In this document: positions 1 to 11,814 of the stretch, piece after piece
How positions within the stretch are numbered: the stretch's first letter is position 1
How the letters are laid out: each line of letters opens with the position of its first letter
Assembly (NCBI GenBank): GCA_004431415.1
Contig: QPMI01000416.1
Location: forward strand, 806,001-870,000
Length of the DNA stretch: 64,000 nucleotides
Reading direction: 5' to 3'
DNA from: Cyanophora paradoxa
Taxonomy: Eukaryota; Glaucocystophyceae; Cyanophorales; Cyanophoraceae
Notes under the pieces: generated by a model
What the model saw: the letters and a program-made list of their open reading frames with translations, nothing else
The model's database searches: none
What the model was told of the DNA's origin: nothing
Translations under genes and position numbers: made by a program

Positions 1-999
1 CGAGATCGCCAGCGTGTACGCGTTCGGCTCCGCCGCCTGCCGCACGTACAGCTGCCTGCCCCCGCCGCCGCCTCGGAGGCCGCGGCGGAGGCGGGGGCGA
101 GGCGGGGCGGGGCGGCGGGGCGCACGGGGGCGGCATGTCCAGGATGGTGCACGCCTCGATCAGCAGCCTGCGCCGGCCGCCGCGGGGCGCGCGTTGGGCG
201 CGGCGGGTGGGGAGCGGGGGGAAAGCGGGGCCGACCTGTGCAGGTTGGGGAGCTGCTGCTCGCTGACGAGCAGCCCTGAGCCGATGTTGTCTACCCCCCG
301 CCGCATCGGTCAGCTGCAGGCGGCCCCGGCGGCCGGCGGGCGGGCACACCCAGGTACATGATCTGAGAGGTCATGTTGCCCAGCACGTCCCTCACGAACT
401 GCGGCGACGCGTCGGCGCTCAACGAAGGGATCGGAACGGCAGGCAGCGGCCGCGGCCGGACTCGGTCGTTCAGCGCCCGCGTACACGTATGTTTGCTCAA
501 TTCGCATCTATATGCTCTCCTTCGTCTATACTCGAGCCGGGGAACGACGCGGCGCAGGCGGTGCCGTGCATGCGCGGCGCGTGCCGCATGATGGGACGAG
601 AGCCCGAGCGCTGTTTCGTGGAGGGCGGGAAGCTCGCACCTCTTTGATGCCCGGGAGCGCTTCTAGCACACGGGTGGCTTCCAGATCGAGCGGGTGCCGG
701 ATCTCTTCGGCGCGAAGCCTTTCCCAGCGCAGGCGGGGGGGCTTGTGCTGTTGAGGCTTGCTGGAGGCCGGCACGGGCTGGATGGGCGGCGACGTCGACT
801 CCGAGCTCTCGCAGCTGACATAAAAGCGGACAGGGCGGACAGGCCGAGGGGACAGACTGGACGGCGCGAACCGAGCCGACGGGCACGGCGCGCCCCGAGC
901 CCGAGCTTTTTGCGGACATATCGACGTCGGCTGCGCGAGTACATATGCTCGCGCCGAGAGGGCCGCCGGGGGCGCGCTGCAGAACGCTGGCGGTGCCAT
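1..999 (-). CDS. Plastid-type M48 zinc metallopeptidase, partial (3' end outside window)
   Basis: Membrane-linked M48 peptidase of the plant plastid type. Exons read on the minus strand give HPLDLEATRVLEALPGIKE (about 780-641), a block ending in TSQIMYL (398-350), then NIGSGLLVSEQQLPNLHR, LLIEACTILDMPP and LYVRQAAEPNAYTLAIS running to the window edge. These match, in order, the segment that precedes the catalytic HExxH helix in plant M48 proteins. The HExxH itself lies beyond base 1. Introns are GT-AG and short (for example 349-299, with branch-like GCTGAC). I chose the ATG at 999-997 because it opens MAPPAFCSAPPAALSARA, an Ala-rich leader with one Phe like a glaucophyte transit peptide. An upstream in-frame start near 1140 is possible, and the exon 1/exon 2 joint is not certain. 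It diverges from the next gene across about 260 bp. Confidence 0.8.
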
Positions 1000-1262
1000 T
1001 AATCTCTCTTCTGGATTCGAACCGGTGTCCGAAGGGACCAAGCAGAACTTCGAACAGCAGCAGCAGCCCCGGAACATCTGCGAAACGCGTACTGAAGCGG
1101 CTCCGGAGCTTCGCGTCGCAGCTGCCCGCTTGGCGCTCAACCCGCTGTCCGCTCGGCGCCCCGCTAGGACAGCCGCTCTCGCGGCGATGCAGAGTGGCCG
1201 GTAGCGCTTGGGAGGGCAGCAGTTGCCCTTTTTAGCCGCGGAACGCTCTGCTAGGCCGCACG

Positions 1263-2906
1263 ATGGAGTTCAAGATTGTGTCGACGGGGCTTGTCATGCT
1301 GGCGGCGGCAGTGTTCATAACCATCCCATACGCTCTCCCAGCGTGGAGTGTCTTCCAGCAGCGCGTGCAGGTCAATCGGGACTAGCCGCGCAGGACGCTT
1401 AGCTATAGATCGCTCGGGGGTGGCAAGCTTCGGTGCTCCATTCAACGTAGAAGCGGGGCGGCTGACGCGCTGCGGGACAGGTGAACGTGGCGTTCTACGT
1501 GGGGGACCCGGGCGCGCCGCCCGGGAGCATCGCGTGCGGGGACACGTACTTCGGGAAGGCGCGCGCCCCCGCCGCCCCCGCCGCCCTGCCCGGCGCGGGC
1601 CGAGGCGGGGCGGGGGCGGCGCAGGCGTGCGTGAACGGGACGCTGGAGGTGCTGGGGACGGTGGCCTTCGAGTACGCCCCGCGGGGCTTCTCGGCGCTCC
1701 TCCGCGGCGACTCGACCCGCCTCCGCACCTTCGACGCCGCCGGCGCCCCCCGCAACGAGACCCGAGCCAAAGTCGAGATCTCGGCGGGGTCCGCGCGCCC
1801 CCGACGCGCCTTTCCGGCGGGCGGCGGCCGGCCTGACGGCGGGGGCAGGGACTGGAACTACTACAGCGTGTGCCGGGAGTACCCTGCGCAGCACGCGCCG
1901 GCGGGGATGCGGGTGGAGCTGGAGAGGCTGGTGTGCCGGGCCTGGTTCGACGTCGGCCTCACCGTCCAGCTCTTCCTCGGCGTCTCCCTCGCCCTCCTCT
2001 ACAACGGTCCGCCCCCGCCCCAACTCGCCCCCGCCCCGCCCCGCCCCGCCCCGCCCCGCCCCGACGCCGCGCCGCGCCCCCCGCAGGCGCCTTCGTGAGC
2101 CTGGTCGTGCTGCGGGGCAAGCCGTGGCTGCGCGGCGTGCGCCCCGCCCGGGCCGGGGGCGGCGGGGCGGGGGCCCGGGGCCGACGGGGCGCCGCAGGCG
2201 ACGTTCGGGCGGACGTTCTACGCGGGGGCGGCGGTGGTGGCGTGGGGCCTGGGCCTCATCGCGTGCGCCTGCTGGACGTGGCTCCACGAGCGCGCCCCCG
2301 TCATGCCGGGCCGCGTCGTCCCGGACCTCCCCGCCGTCGCCGCGGGGGACCCCGCGCTGCCCCTGCCCCTCCCCTGCTTCCGCACCCTCTCGGGCCTCGC
2401 GGAGGACGTCAAGGACCGCGTCAAGGCCGCCGCCGCCCCGCTCCCCGTCACCTTCTTCGGCCAGCGTGCGCCGCCCCGCCCGCCCCCGCCCCCGCCCCCG
2501 CCCGGGGCCTCCCTGAGGGCGGGGGCGCAGACGCCGACTTCCAGCGGAACAAGGAGGGCGAACCCGTCGACTCCTTCGACTACGGTTACGGTGCCCGGGC
2601 CCCACCCCCCGGGGCCCGCCCCGCGCCCCGCCGACCTCGCGGGGGGCGGCAGCGTTCCCGATTGCGTGGTCGGCGTGGGGCATCATGACCCTCGCCGCCG
2701 CCCTCGCCGTCATCTTCGCCCTCGACGAGGCCCGCCCCCGCCGCCCCGCCCCCGCCGCCCCCGCCCGACGCCCCCCGCAGGGCCCCTGGATGGAGGAGGA
2801 GGACCCGCGCGAGTACGAGAGCCTCGTGGCGGGGGGCGCCCGCCCGCCCTCCCGCCGCATGTCCGCCATCGGCGGCACCCGCCGCGGCCGCGTCGGGCCC
2901 CTCTAG
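1263..2906 (+). CDS. Four-transmembrane protein of unknown function
   Basis: I do not recognise the family. Exon 1 (1263-1370) gives a start followed by the hydrophobic segment VSTGLVMLAAAVFITIPYAL. A GT-AG intron (1371-1480) follows in phase 0. Later exons give a Cys-containing loop (IACGDTYFGK, ACVNGTLEVLG, NYYSVCREYP), then three more hydrophobic segments: VGLTVQLFLGVSLALLYN, AGAAVVAWGLGLIACACWTW and WGIMTLAAALAVIFALDEA. The tail is acidic then basic (EEEDPREYESLV, then RRMSAIGGTRRGR). The layout (short N-terminus, TM1, large Cys-bearing loop, TM2-4, charged tail) resembles claudin/PMP22-like tetraspan proteins, but this is topology only. There are about seven introns, most filled with CCCCGCC repeats; at least one starts with GC (after FGK). 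The stop is TAG at 2904-2906. Confidence 0.72.
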
Positions 2907-3583
2907 ATCCAGACTCCCGGCCCCGGGGCCGGCGCCCCCTCCCCGCCCCACCCCTCTCCGCATCCCCGTCACCGCCCCGGCCCCCGTGATCTCTCCCGGC
3001 CCTCCCAACCCTCGCTTCTTCGTCCGTGCCCGGCGCCCCTCGCTCTCTCCGTTGTACCGCTGCCCGTTTCAAGAACCGACGTCGACTTCTTTAGCTGCAG
3101 GCGCTAGGCTCAGCTAGCTATAGCCCGCGGCTCTTCAACACTGAATTCGGTATCCCCGGGATCCGGAAGCTGGCTGAATAGTACGGCCTAAAGGAGCTGG
3201 GCCTCGAAAGGCACCTCTAGCGCCAGATCTAGAGCGACGTACAGGTGCGAACTTGCCAGCTCGGCACGTCCTAGGCCTGAAGTTCGCGCGCGCGCGAATT
3301 CGAACGTTGACCTCCGAAATCGCCAGCGCCAGCCGGGCTCGGGGAGCTATCAGCAAAGCTATCAGCTAGAGAGTTTATCCGCGTGTAGAAGCGCAGCTTC
3401 TCTCCGCGGCGGAGGGCGTCCGACGGTCAGAGAGTGTCCAGCTAAGGCCACCTGGCTTGCGCCGAGCCTTCCAACGCGTGCTTGCGAACTACCGAACGAG
3501 GTGACTCCGCGTGCTGGCGCATGCGTACTCGGCCGAGTGCATGCCGCGAGCGGCCGCGCGCGGTCTGAAGCGGCGCGGCAGAC
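2907..3583. other. Intergenic spacer
   Basis: Between two plus-strand genes. The first part is C-rich 3' flank. From about 3070 it becomes mixed-composition DNA with restriction-site-like words (CAGCTAGCTATAG, GCGCGCGCGAATTCGAACG). No coding exon, RNA gene or repeat family is recognisable. The region just before 3584 probably holds the promoter of the next gene. Confidence 0.5.
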
Positions 3584-4740
3584 ATGCGGGTCGTGTTCCT
3601 GCTCAGCGGGGAGGAGGATCGGCAGTCGGCGGAGGACCTGGAGACGTATTATTACAACCCGACACTGTTCGACCCGGAGGGGGTGCACGAGTGGACGCGC
3701 GTGCTCGTGAGTAAGCGGGCGGCGGTGCAGGAGGTGGTGGAGGCGGTGAGGAAGCACCCGGCCGACGTCTACTACAACCTCTGCGACGGCAGTGCGCCCC
3801 GCCGCCCCCGCTCGCCGGCACCGCCGGGGCCGCCGCTAGCGCTGGGCGATGCACGCGTACGGGGCGGCCTGGGGGCTCGCTCTGAGGGGCGGGGGCGGGG
3901 CAGCGTTCGACGAGCCGGGGCGGGCAGGCCCGGAGGTGGTGCAGGCCCTCGAGATGCTCGGCGTCGCCTACACCGGCGGTGACCCGCCGCCCCGCCCGCC
4001 CCGCCCCGCCCCCGTCCCCGCACCCGACACCCGCTGCCCCCCGCCCCCAGCGACCCCCGAGTTCTACACGATGACCAAGCAGATGAGTGCGCGCCGGCCC
4101 GCCGCCTTCGGCCTCGGCCGGCAGCGTCTCTGGATCTCGCGCCGCGCGCGCGCGGGGCCGAGCGGCGGGGCGGGGCGCAGTGAAGCTGGCGGCGGTGCAG
4201 GCGGGGATCGCGACGGCGCCGTTCGTGTTCGCGGCGGAGGCGGCGGACGTGGAGGAGGCGGCCCGCCTGCTCCGCTTCCCCACCATCGTCAAGCACGTCG
4301 ACTCCGGCTCATCCATCGGCATGACCAGGCCCGCCCCAACCCGCCCCCCTCCCCCCCCCCCCCCACCCCCCCCACCCCACCCCCCCCCCCCCCCCACCTC
4401 CCCCCTCCCCTTCCGGTGGGGGAGCTCGAGCGGGGCGCAGGCGGAGCAAGTGCGCGGACGCCGAGGAGCTGCGCGAGGAGGCCGGCCGCTTCCTCCGCGA
4501 GTTCGGAGCCGTCCTCATCGAGGAGTACATCCCCGGCCGGTGCGCTACCGAGGGGGGGGGGTACACGCCGGGCGCAGGGGAGGGGGGCGAGAAGGGGAGG
4601 GGGTAGGGGCCCTCCGCTCTGAGCGCTCCCCCCAGGGAGTTCACGGTGCTGGCGGTGGAGAATGCGGCCGACCCGTCGCGCCCGCACGTCTACTGGCCCG
4701 CCGAGTGCTGCTTCGCCCCCGGCGCGCCCCGCTCGCCCCC

Positions 4741-4776
<36 letters not shown>

Positions 4777-5991
4777 TATATCCCCTTTCCCCCGCCCCTC
4801 CCCAACCCCAACCCCTTACTCCAACCCCACCCCCGCCGGCCGGCGGGGCGCTAACAGGGCGCTGCAGGGGAGGAGTTCAAGCACTACGACGGGACGGACT
4901 TTGTGAACGTGGGGTTCCGGTGGCGGGGGGCGGGGCGGGAGGGGCCGGACGGGGCGCTGGCGGGACGGCTGATGGAGGTGACGGCGCGGGCCTTCGCCGC
5001 CCTCCGCTGCAACTCCTACGGCCGCTGCGACCTCCGCGTCGACCCCGAGGCGCCCCCCTCCCTCCCCCACGCCCCGCCCCCGCCGCCCCCGCCGCCCCCG
5101 TGAACCCCGCCGGCGGGGCGGATGCGCAGGGCAACATCGTCTTCCTGGAGATGAACGCGAACTGCGCGATGTTCTACGCCACGCGCGACGGCGCCTCGGA
5201 CATCATCGTCGACTCCGACGGCGGTGCCCCCGCCCCTCTCCTCCGCTGCTCCCGCCCCGCGCGGGCGGCGACGGGGCGCAGGGCACCTGCTCTTCGTGGA
5301 GCGCGTGCTGGCGGCGGCGCTGGCGGCGCGCGAGCGGAGGGTGCCCAAGTGCCGCGTGCGGCTGCGGGGGCGCGAGGGGCCGCTCGGCCTCTTCGCCGCC
5401 GCCGACCTCCGCCCCGGGGAGCCCGTCCTCTGCGCCGAGGGCCTCCCCGCCCCCTCCTCTCCCGCGTGCGCCCACCCGCCCCGCCCCGCCCCGCCCCGCC
5501 CCGCCCCGCCCCGCCCCGCCCGCTGACGCCCCGCGCGCGCGCAGGGGCGGGCGGAGCGGGGGCCGGGGGCGTGCCTGCGGGTGAGCGTGGACGGGCCGGG
5601 GGCGGGGCCCGTGCACCTCGAGTTGGGGCCGCGGGCCCCGCAATGGCAGTGCGCGCCGCGCGCCGCCCTGGGCCGGCTGCCGGGGTCGGCTGGAGCGGGG
5701 CGGGGCGGGGGGCAGGTACGTGCAGGGGGACGGGGAGCGGCACAACGCGCGCTTCGAGGGGCTCACCCTCGTCGCCTCCCGCCCCATCGCCCGGGGAGAA
5801 GGTCCCACCCGCCCCCCGCCCCGCACCCGCCGCCCCCTCATCGCCCCGCAGAGATCCTCGTCCCCCCCGAGTGCCTGCACGCGTGCGGGGCCGGCGCGGG
5901 GGCCCAGGGCGCCGCCGCACCCAAGGCGCGCGCCGGGGACTTCGGGGCAGGCGCTCCAGCCGCTGTCCCCGCTCAGGTCGTCAGCTTGTGA
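3584..5991 (+). CDS. D-Ala-D-Ala-ligase-like ATP-grasp enzyme fused to a SET-like domain
   Basis: N-terminal part: an ATP-grasp ligase of the Ddl family. Exons join as MRVVFLLSGEED..., VYYNLCDG/AFDEPGRAGPEVVQ, ALEMLGVAYTG, FPTIVKHVDSGSSIGMT, then GAVLIEEYIPGR/EFTVLAVE, and finally RVDPEGNIVFLEMNANCAM, which holds the acidic/Asn metal-ligand cluster (E..N.N) of ATP-grasp sites. C-terminal part: GLFAAADLRPGEPVLCAEG and, after two introns, HNARFEGLTLVASRPIARGE/EILVPPECLHACG, which look like the first and last strands of a SET domain; the central NHxC core is not evident. About ten introns; some begin GT, others GC (for example MT-R, 4326 on; DPE-G, near 5050). No plastid leader is seen. The substrate is unknown; D-Ala-D-Ala activity is only inferred from fold. 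Stop TGA 5989-5991. Confidence 0.8.
4742..4773 (+). repeat. Poly-C homopolymer, 32 bases, inside an intron
   Basis: An uninterrupted run of 32 C within an intron of the ATP-grasp/SET gene. A second C-rich stretch lies in an earlier intron (about 4348-4398). Both are places where sequencing or assembly length could be wrong. Confidence 0.9.
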
Positions 5992-6813
5992 CGAGCCGCG
6001 CGATTTCTAGTCCGACTGCTGTTGTATTGAGACCATGCTCTTTTCATATATCATGTAGTTTTCGAGTCACTGGGTAGCGTATATATATACACGAATTCGT
6101 GGTTTATTCGGCTTAATTAACCTACCAGCTTCTTCGATTGCAATCATGATCATTCCTGCACATATTTGATTTATTTCTGTCGTAGTGTTTGCAAATTTCA
6201 ATGATTATGTCTAGATCTGTGATATCATGCATATGTCACTAGCTGATCATGATCATGAGTCAGTGAGCTCGAGTACCAGTCATGATCATGATCGTTATCA
6301 GTCAAAGTATACGTAAGATGCGTGCACATGGCGGCTGCCGCAGTGCCAATTGCAATATCATAGTATTAACTGCAAGGCTTTATGTCTTTCTGTCCCTCCC
6401 TCCAAGGCTCGTTGCAATTTCTTGAGCCGGCGCGCATGCACCGTGGCACGTGCACGTGCACGCATAATTAGCTTTCAATTTAACTTTGAAGCTCCAAGCT
6501 TAAGCATGATTTCGAAGGCTCCGAGGCTCTGGATCCGAGGGCTCTAGACCTAGATCTGCCTGCCAGGCTCTTTGGGTATACGTAGCTTTAGTATACTTCG
6601 ATTTCTGATGACGATCATGATAATGAGTTGTACTATTTACATGGAAACGTCATGAGAAATGAGAAAATTACAGCGCTAGCCGCTGAGCGAAAGCGGCTTG
6701 GGCTTGCATTGGCAATCGGGCATGGGGCCGCGGACTCCGGGACCGCGGGGTCGATCGCGACGTTGACGTCGACATCGAATATTTCGGGCGCGGTGGGGGG
6801 CGCGAGCTCGAGG
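5992..6813. other. AT-richer intergenic spacer between convergent genes
   Basis: Convergent 3' flanks of the ATP-grasp/SET gene and the acyl-CoA synthetase gene. Composition drops sharply from the GC-rich genes. It contains many short palindromic words (TGATCATGATCATGA at about 6244-6258 and again near 6281; TATATATATACACGAATTCG near 6080). No exon, RNA gene or element with defined ends is visible. Confidence 0.5.
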
Positions 6814-9800
6814 CTACTCCTCGGCGGGGGCGCGGGAGGCGAGGGCGCGGGAGAGGGCGTCGACGCGGGGGCCGTAGCGCTTGAGCAGCTCGCTGCGCCG
6901 CAGCTTCATCGTCGTCGTCACCTGCAGGAGCCGGCGTGAGGAGCTCGACCCTCGCGGTGGGCGCCCCTTGGCCAGCGCCCTTGCGCGGCGCCCCGGGCTC
7001 CGGCGCACGAGGCCGTTCTCGACGGTGAAGGCCATCCCCTGCCCCCGACCCCCCGCGTGAGCCCCGATCGCGATCCCGAGCTTGAGCGCCCGGGGCGGCG
7101 GGGGCGGCAGGGGCGGGGGCGGGGGCCTGGGGATCGGAGGGCGGTTCGAGGAGAAGGCGCGCGGGGAGCTCGAAGCCGCGCAGGCCCTCCCCGCGCCCCG
7201 CCCGCCCAAGCTCCGCCACCGCCGCCTGCGAGCCACACGTTGCAGCTCGCCCGCCTCGAAGCACGGAACTGCAGCTGCAGGGGATGGGCAGCGGGGGCGG
7301 GGGCGTGGACCTTGGCGAGGCGTTCGTCGGCGCAGAGGGCGGCGAGGTCGGCATTGGGGTCCGCCCCCGCGCCCCGCGCCAGCTCCCGCAGCGCCCGCCT
7401 GCGCCCCGCGGCCGCCCGCCGGTCCCCCGCTGGGCCCTTCGGGCGCGGGCCGGGGCCGGGGGGCGGGGCGCGTGCGGACTCGTTGGGGACGACGACGGCG
7501 ACGGGGGCTCGGGCCTCCGGGGCGCCGTGCAGCCAGACCTGCGCCGGAGCCCCGGGCCCGCGTCAGGGTCGAGGCGGGGCCGGGGCCGGGGCGGGGGCGG
7601 GGGCGGGGCCTGGGCGACGAGGGGCACTTGGCGAGGACGGCCTCCACGCGCTCCGGCGCCACGTACTCCCCTGCGCCAGCTGCGCCCCGCCCCGCCCCCG
7701 CCCGATCGCCCCCGCCCCGCACGCGCCCCGTCCCCCTGCGCTCGAGGGGCCGCCTGCGCGCCTTGAAGAGCGTCTTCCGCCGGTCCACGATGCTCAGAGT
7801 CCCGTCCCCGTTCCTGCCCCGCGCCCCGCCGCCCCCGCATCACCCGCCCCCGCCAGAGGCGCAAAATACTTGTTTCATTCCTTCGAATTCCTCCTTCCAT
7901 TGCCCTCCCCCCTCCCCCTCTCCCCTCCCTTCTCGCCACTGGCCCTAGCCTCTCTCATCTGAACACCGGATCCACTATATATAGCTAAGCCTGCCCCTCC
8001 CTTCCATTGATTGGGGCGTACCAAGCGCCGATGTCGCCGGTGTGGAACCAGCCCTCCTCGTCCTTCTCCTCCCTCGTCTTCTCCGGCATGCTGCCGGCCC
8101 CGCCCCGCCCCGCCCAGTCATCGTTTCGATCACGGGGCCAGACCGGGGGGCTCGGGGGCGGGCGCGGGAGACGCGCTTGCGGTAGGCGCGGAAGACGAGG
8201 GGACCGCGGATGAGGACCTCGCCCCGCGGCCGCGGCTTGTCCTCCGACGTGAACTGCCACCGCCTCAGCTTCAACTTGCATATTGCACGCGGCACGGAGC
8301 GGGGGGCCGCGGCCGCGGCCGGGGCGGCTTGGGGCGGGGCTCGGGGAGGGCCTGCGCATGCCTGCATCGATATCTCGGGGACGTCGAGGAGCTTGACCTC
8401 GCAGCCCTCGAGCGGGCGCCCCACGCTCCCGAACCCTGCCCGAAATTAATCAAACCCCCGCGTCGCCCCCGCAGCTGCAGAATCAGTCCTGCCGGGCCGG
8501 GGCGCACCAGTGTAGCCGAGGGGCGTGACGCAGGCGGCCCCCGTCGTCTCCGTGAGCCCGTACCCCTCAAACACTGCCGCCGTGCACGCGCGCGGATCCC
8601 CGGAGGGCGTCCGATATCGATATCGAATCGATCCAGCGCGGGATCCGGAGCTCGAGCTCGAGCTCGGGGGCCGGAGCGGGCTTAAAGCTTCGAGAGGATC
8701 CGGAGGCGCACCGAAGGCGGAGGGGAAGCAGACGCGGAGGAAGTCGAGCAGGTAGTCCGGCAGCGGCGCCCCTGCCCCCCCCGCCCCCTCAAAACACTTC
8801 GAGGAGCCCTTTCGAAGTGCACGCGCAAAAACTTTAAAGCTTTAATGCATCATGCTATTGAACTCGCGATCGGGGGGCGCGAGATCGATGCCGCGCGCCG
8901 CATGCGCACCGCCCGAGGCGATGAACCGCACGCGGCCCCCGAGCCTTCAAATCGAGCGGAGTCGCCGGCGATGCGCACGCGCACGCGTCAGGCGAGTTTC
9001 GGTTCAACTTGAAAGGGGAGGGGCGGGGGCGGGGGCGGGGGCGGGGCGCGCCGGGCCTGGACGGGGCGGAGGGGGAGGTCGACGAGGGGCAGGCGCCGGC
9101 CGAGGAGGCGCAGGGCGCGGGACTGGAGGCCCCACGCGCCCCAGAAGGCGGCGCGCAGGAGCGGGTTGCGGCGGGCGGCGGCGCGGGTGGCGGCCTCGTA
9201 GAGGCGGTGGAAGACGCGGGGCACGCCGACCAGCACCGTGGCCTCGGCCGCCGCCAGCTCCTCCGCCACCCGCCGCGTGTCGCCTGAGGTCCCCAGCTCA
9301 CCCCGGCCCGCCCCGCGCCCTAGCTATATATATAGGCCTCCCGGCGCGCTCGCGACCGGGGCCCTATAGCTAGCCGCATAGCTACGTGCACGTATACATA
9401 TACATGTACAGGACCGGAGCTCGAGGAGCTCGAGGCGCCGGCGCGGTCGCTGTTATTCGCGCGCATGCGCAGGGCGGGCACCGGAGTAGTAGGCGATGGA
9501 GGCGCCGAGGGAGAGGACGGAGAAGTGGATGGCGACCTCGAAGCTGTGCGCCAGCGGCACTGCGCGCGGGACCGGCGCCCCGACCATGGCCACGATCAGC
9601 GAGGCTTCACAAGGGAAACGCCTGCAGTTAGTCGAAGTGTGCCGCCGGCTCGTGGCCATATGCATGGGCTGAATTCGAATTCGAAGAGAGCGGACGGAAA
9701 GAGAACTGCGCACGCGGATGCATTGGGAATAAGGTCGGCGGAGGTCGATCTCGAGCAGGGCGAGGGCCGGGGGCGCTATGCATATGGGTATGGGTGTGGA

Positions 9801-11276
9801 TGGCGGGGGCGGGGGCGGACGTGGCGGTCGTCGGGGGTGACGGGGACGAGGGAGAGGAGGCCGTGCACCTCCGCCGCCAGGTTCCCGTGCGTCAGCTCCA
9901 CCCCTGCCCCCGGCCCGCGCGCCCCGCCCTCCTCAGCCGAAGTTTGTAGGGCCGGGCACCTTAGGACATTTATTCGCGGGGAAATAATTAATGTAATTAA
10001 ATCTAAACACTTCAGGCTGCAGCGCTAATTATATAATAATATAATGTATATAAATAGCAGCAGCCTCTAGCTATAGCTTGCAGCTGGGCATGCTGGCTCT
10101 AGCTATAGCTAGATATAGATTAAAATTAAAGCGCAGACGTCGACGTCGCGATCGACACTGATCATGATTACGAATCTCGCGCCTTTAGGGGTGCCTGTCG
10201 TGCCGGAAGTGTAAAGCACGAGTGCCTTGCGAAGATGTGAGCGTTAACTGTGAATCACAGAAAGGGCCGGGGATCTGGAGAAAGAGCGATTAGCGGGTAA
10301 TTACATGACGCACCAGGTCGTCCAGCGTTGGCTTCTCCGCCTGCACGACCCCGACCGCCGCCATCTCCTCCAGGCTCCTGATCCGCAGGACACGGAGCCC
10401 GTCCTGCTTGCGATTCCCGAGCGCGAGTCGATCGAATATATTTTTTAAATGAAGCGTCCGCATCGTGTGTTTTTATTTTCAAAAAGTTTTCGGTCAATTC
10501 AATTTCAGCTTTAGCCACTCATAATTTAATTCGTATATATACGTATCGATAACACGCACGCGAAGGCTGACGTCCGGCATCGGGTCTTCCTCCTCATCCT
10601 CCGATTCAAGAAGGATAATGGTCTTCAGCCGTTTCGCTGCCGGCCCAGTTTCCGCAGCCGCCGCAAGCTGCGCATGCGCGAATATTGCAAATTTTGCATG
10701 CCAACGTTAACGTCGCGCTGCGATCGCGAGCTCCGGTACGGATCCGGCGCGCGCACGCTCGGAAGTTTCGCGCGGGAGCAGAAGGCGATTTCCGTCTGCG
10801 CATCCTCAATACAATGTGAAATTGTGTCCTTCCCCAGTGTGTCGTAGAGCGGCACGGCCGCCGCACTGCGGATCGGAGTCGCGGATCGATAATTCACGAT
10901 CAGGCGCCGCGGCGCGCGCGCGCTCGCGCTTGCACACAAGCGCGCGCAGGATCGCGCACCGTAAAGAGAAGGCGGCAAGGATGGAAATAGCATACTCGAC
11001 GCTGTTCATACCGTACAGGGCAATGCAGTCGCCGGCACGAATTCCGAGCTTGTGAAGACCGCTTGCGACCCGCTCCACGCGAGTGAGGACGCCCGCGTAG
11101 GTCTCGAACTCGTGCTGCCCGCAATGAATCGAGAACCGAAGCCGGACGTCCGGCCGCCTCCGTGGGTCGCGCATGCGCACCCGCTTTCCTGTAACAGGCC
11201 TCCCGAGGCACGGGCGCCCCGGCCAGTTGGCGGCGCGCGTCGAGAACGCGTCGAATACCGTCGCTCGTGGCTCCAT
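6814..11276 (-). CDS. LACS: Long-chain acyl-CoA synthetase (LACS/ACSL family)
   Basis: Activates long-chain fatty acids to acyl-CoA with ATP. Landmarks read along the minus strand: start MEPRATVFDAFSTRAANWPG (ATG at 11276), GRPVTGKR/HEFETYAGV joined over a GT-AG intron, GIRAGDCIALYGMNSVEY, VPLYDTLGKDTISHCIED, the AMP-binding P-loop YTSGTTGTPKG (about 10230-10195), ELTHGNLAAEVHGLLSL, VPRVFHRLYEA, EGYGLTETTGA (about 8580), PRGEVLIRGPLVFRAYRK, EEGWFHTGDIGAW (about 8060), SIVDRRKTLFK, EYVAPERVEAVLAKCP, and the C-terminus VTTTMKLRRSELLKRYGPRV with the stop at 6814. This is the full ACSL domain order. Several mid-gene introns are long and AT-rich, unlike the short GC-rich introns elsewhere. No clear organelle leader, so an ER or cytosolic site is likely. 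Some middle exon borders are approximate. Confidence 0.9.
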
Positions 11277-11800
11277 ATGAATGCTCTGTGCGCGCGCCGC
11301 GATGGATTCTAGCGCGCGCTAGCTGATTGCAATTGCTTTGCAATTTGATTTGCATGATCCCCTCCCGTTTCGAATCAACGCTCTAGCTCTATACATGATA
11401 GCTAGATCTACTAGGCTAGCTAGATCTTCCCTAGATCTCCGATCGATCCGGGTCCCGGGATACCTCCTATATATAGCTAGTGCCGCAGTGCGGCGCGCCG
11501 CGCCAGCGCTATATATAGCTAGCGCTAGCGCGGTGAATGGAATTCGGCCCGCGGCCCGGCGGATCGTTGCAATACAGTATACGTATATATATATATTGGG
11601 ATGGCCGATCGTGCCGCCGGCCGCGGGCCGGCCGGCGCCGCCGCGCCGAGCGCCGGGGCCGGCGCCGGCCGAGGCCTCGCGATCGAGATCAATTTAATTT
11701 TGCGATCAATTCAATTTTGCGATTAATTATATATTTTTTTTTTTGAGAGACTACGGTGGGGCGAACCCCCCGTAGGTAGTGATATTAAAGACAACAAAGC

Positions 11801-11814
11801 AATCACAAATCAAA
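11801..11814 (+). repeat. Target-site duplication of the SINE, left copy
   Basis: AATCACAAATCAAA directly precedes the T-run of the SINE; a perfect 14-base copy follows the element. Confidence 0.88.

Noticed and set aside
1005..1045. B-box-like GGTTCGAATCC on the minus strand
   Set aside because: No A box at a suitable distance and no cloverleaf; it lies at the start of the M48 gene.
1442..2878. Very long open frames on the strand opposite real genes
   Set aside because: In this GC-rich DNA stop codons are rare, so antisense and off-frame ORFs of hundreds of codons arise by chance; their products are Arg/Pro/Gly-rich and lack conserved motifs.
5481..5524. CCCCG arrays as telomere-like or CRISPR-like repeats
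   Set aside because: They sit inside introns, vary in unit and length, and have no spacers; they are intron filler.
3584..5991. Bacterial origin of the whole window (Ddl-like, DUF1772 and SirB1 genes)
   Set aside because: All three genes carry many spliceosomal introns and sit among clearly eukaryotic genes such as cullin, PP6 and PHD proteins.
11740..11790. Second possible retroposon (T-run plus hairpin ACTACGG...CCGTAG) next to the SINE
   Set aside because: No target-site duplication or box pair could be defined, so it is noted only as a hairpin.
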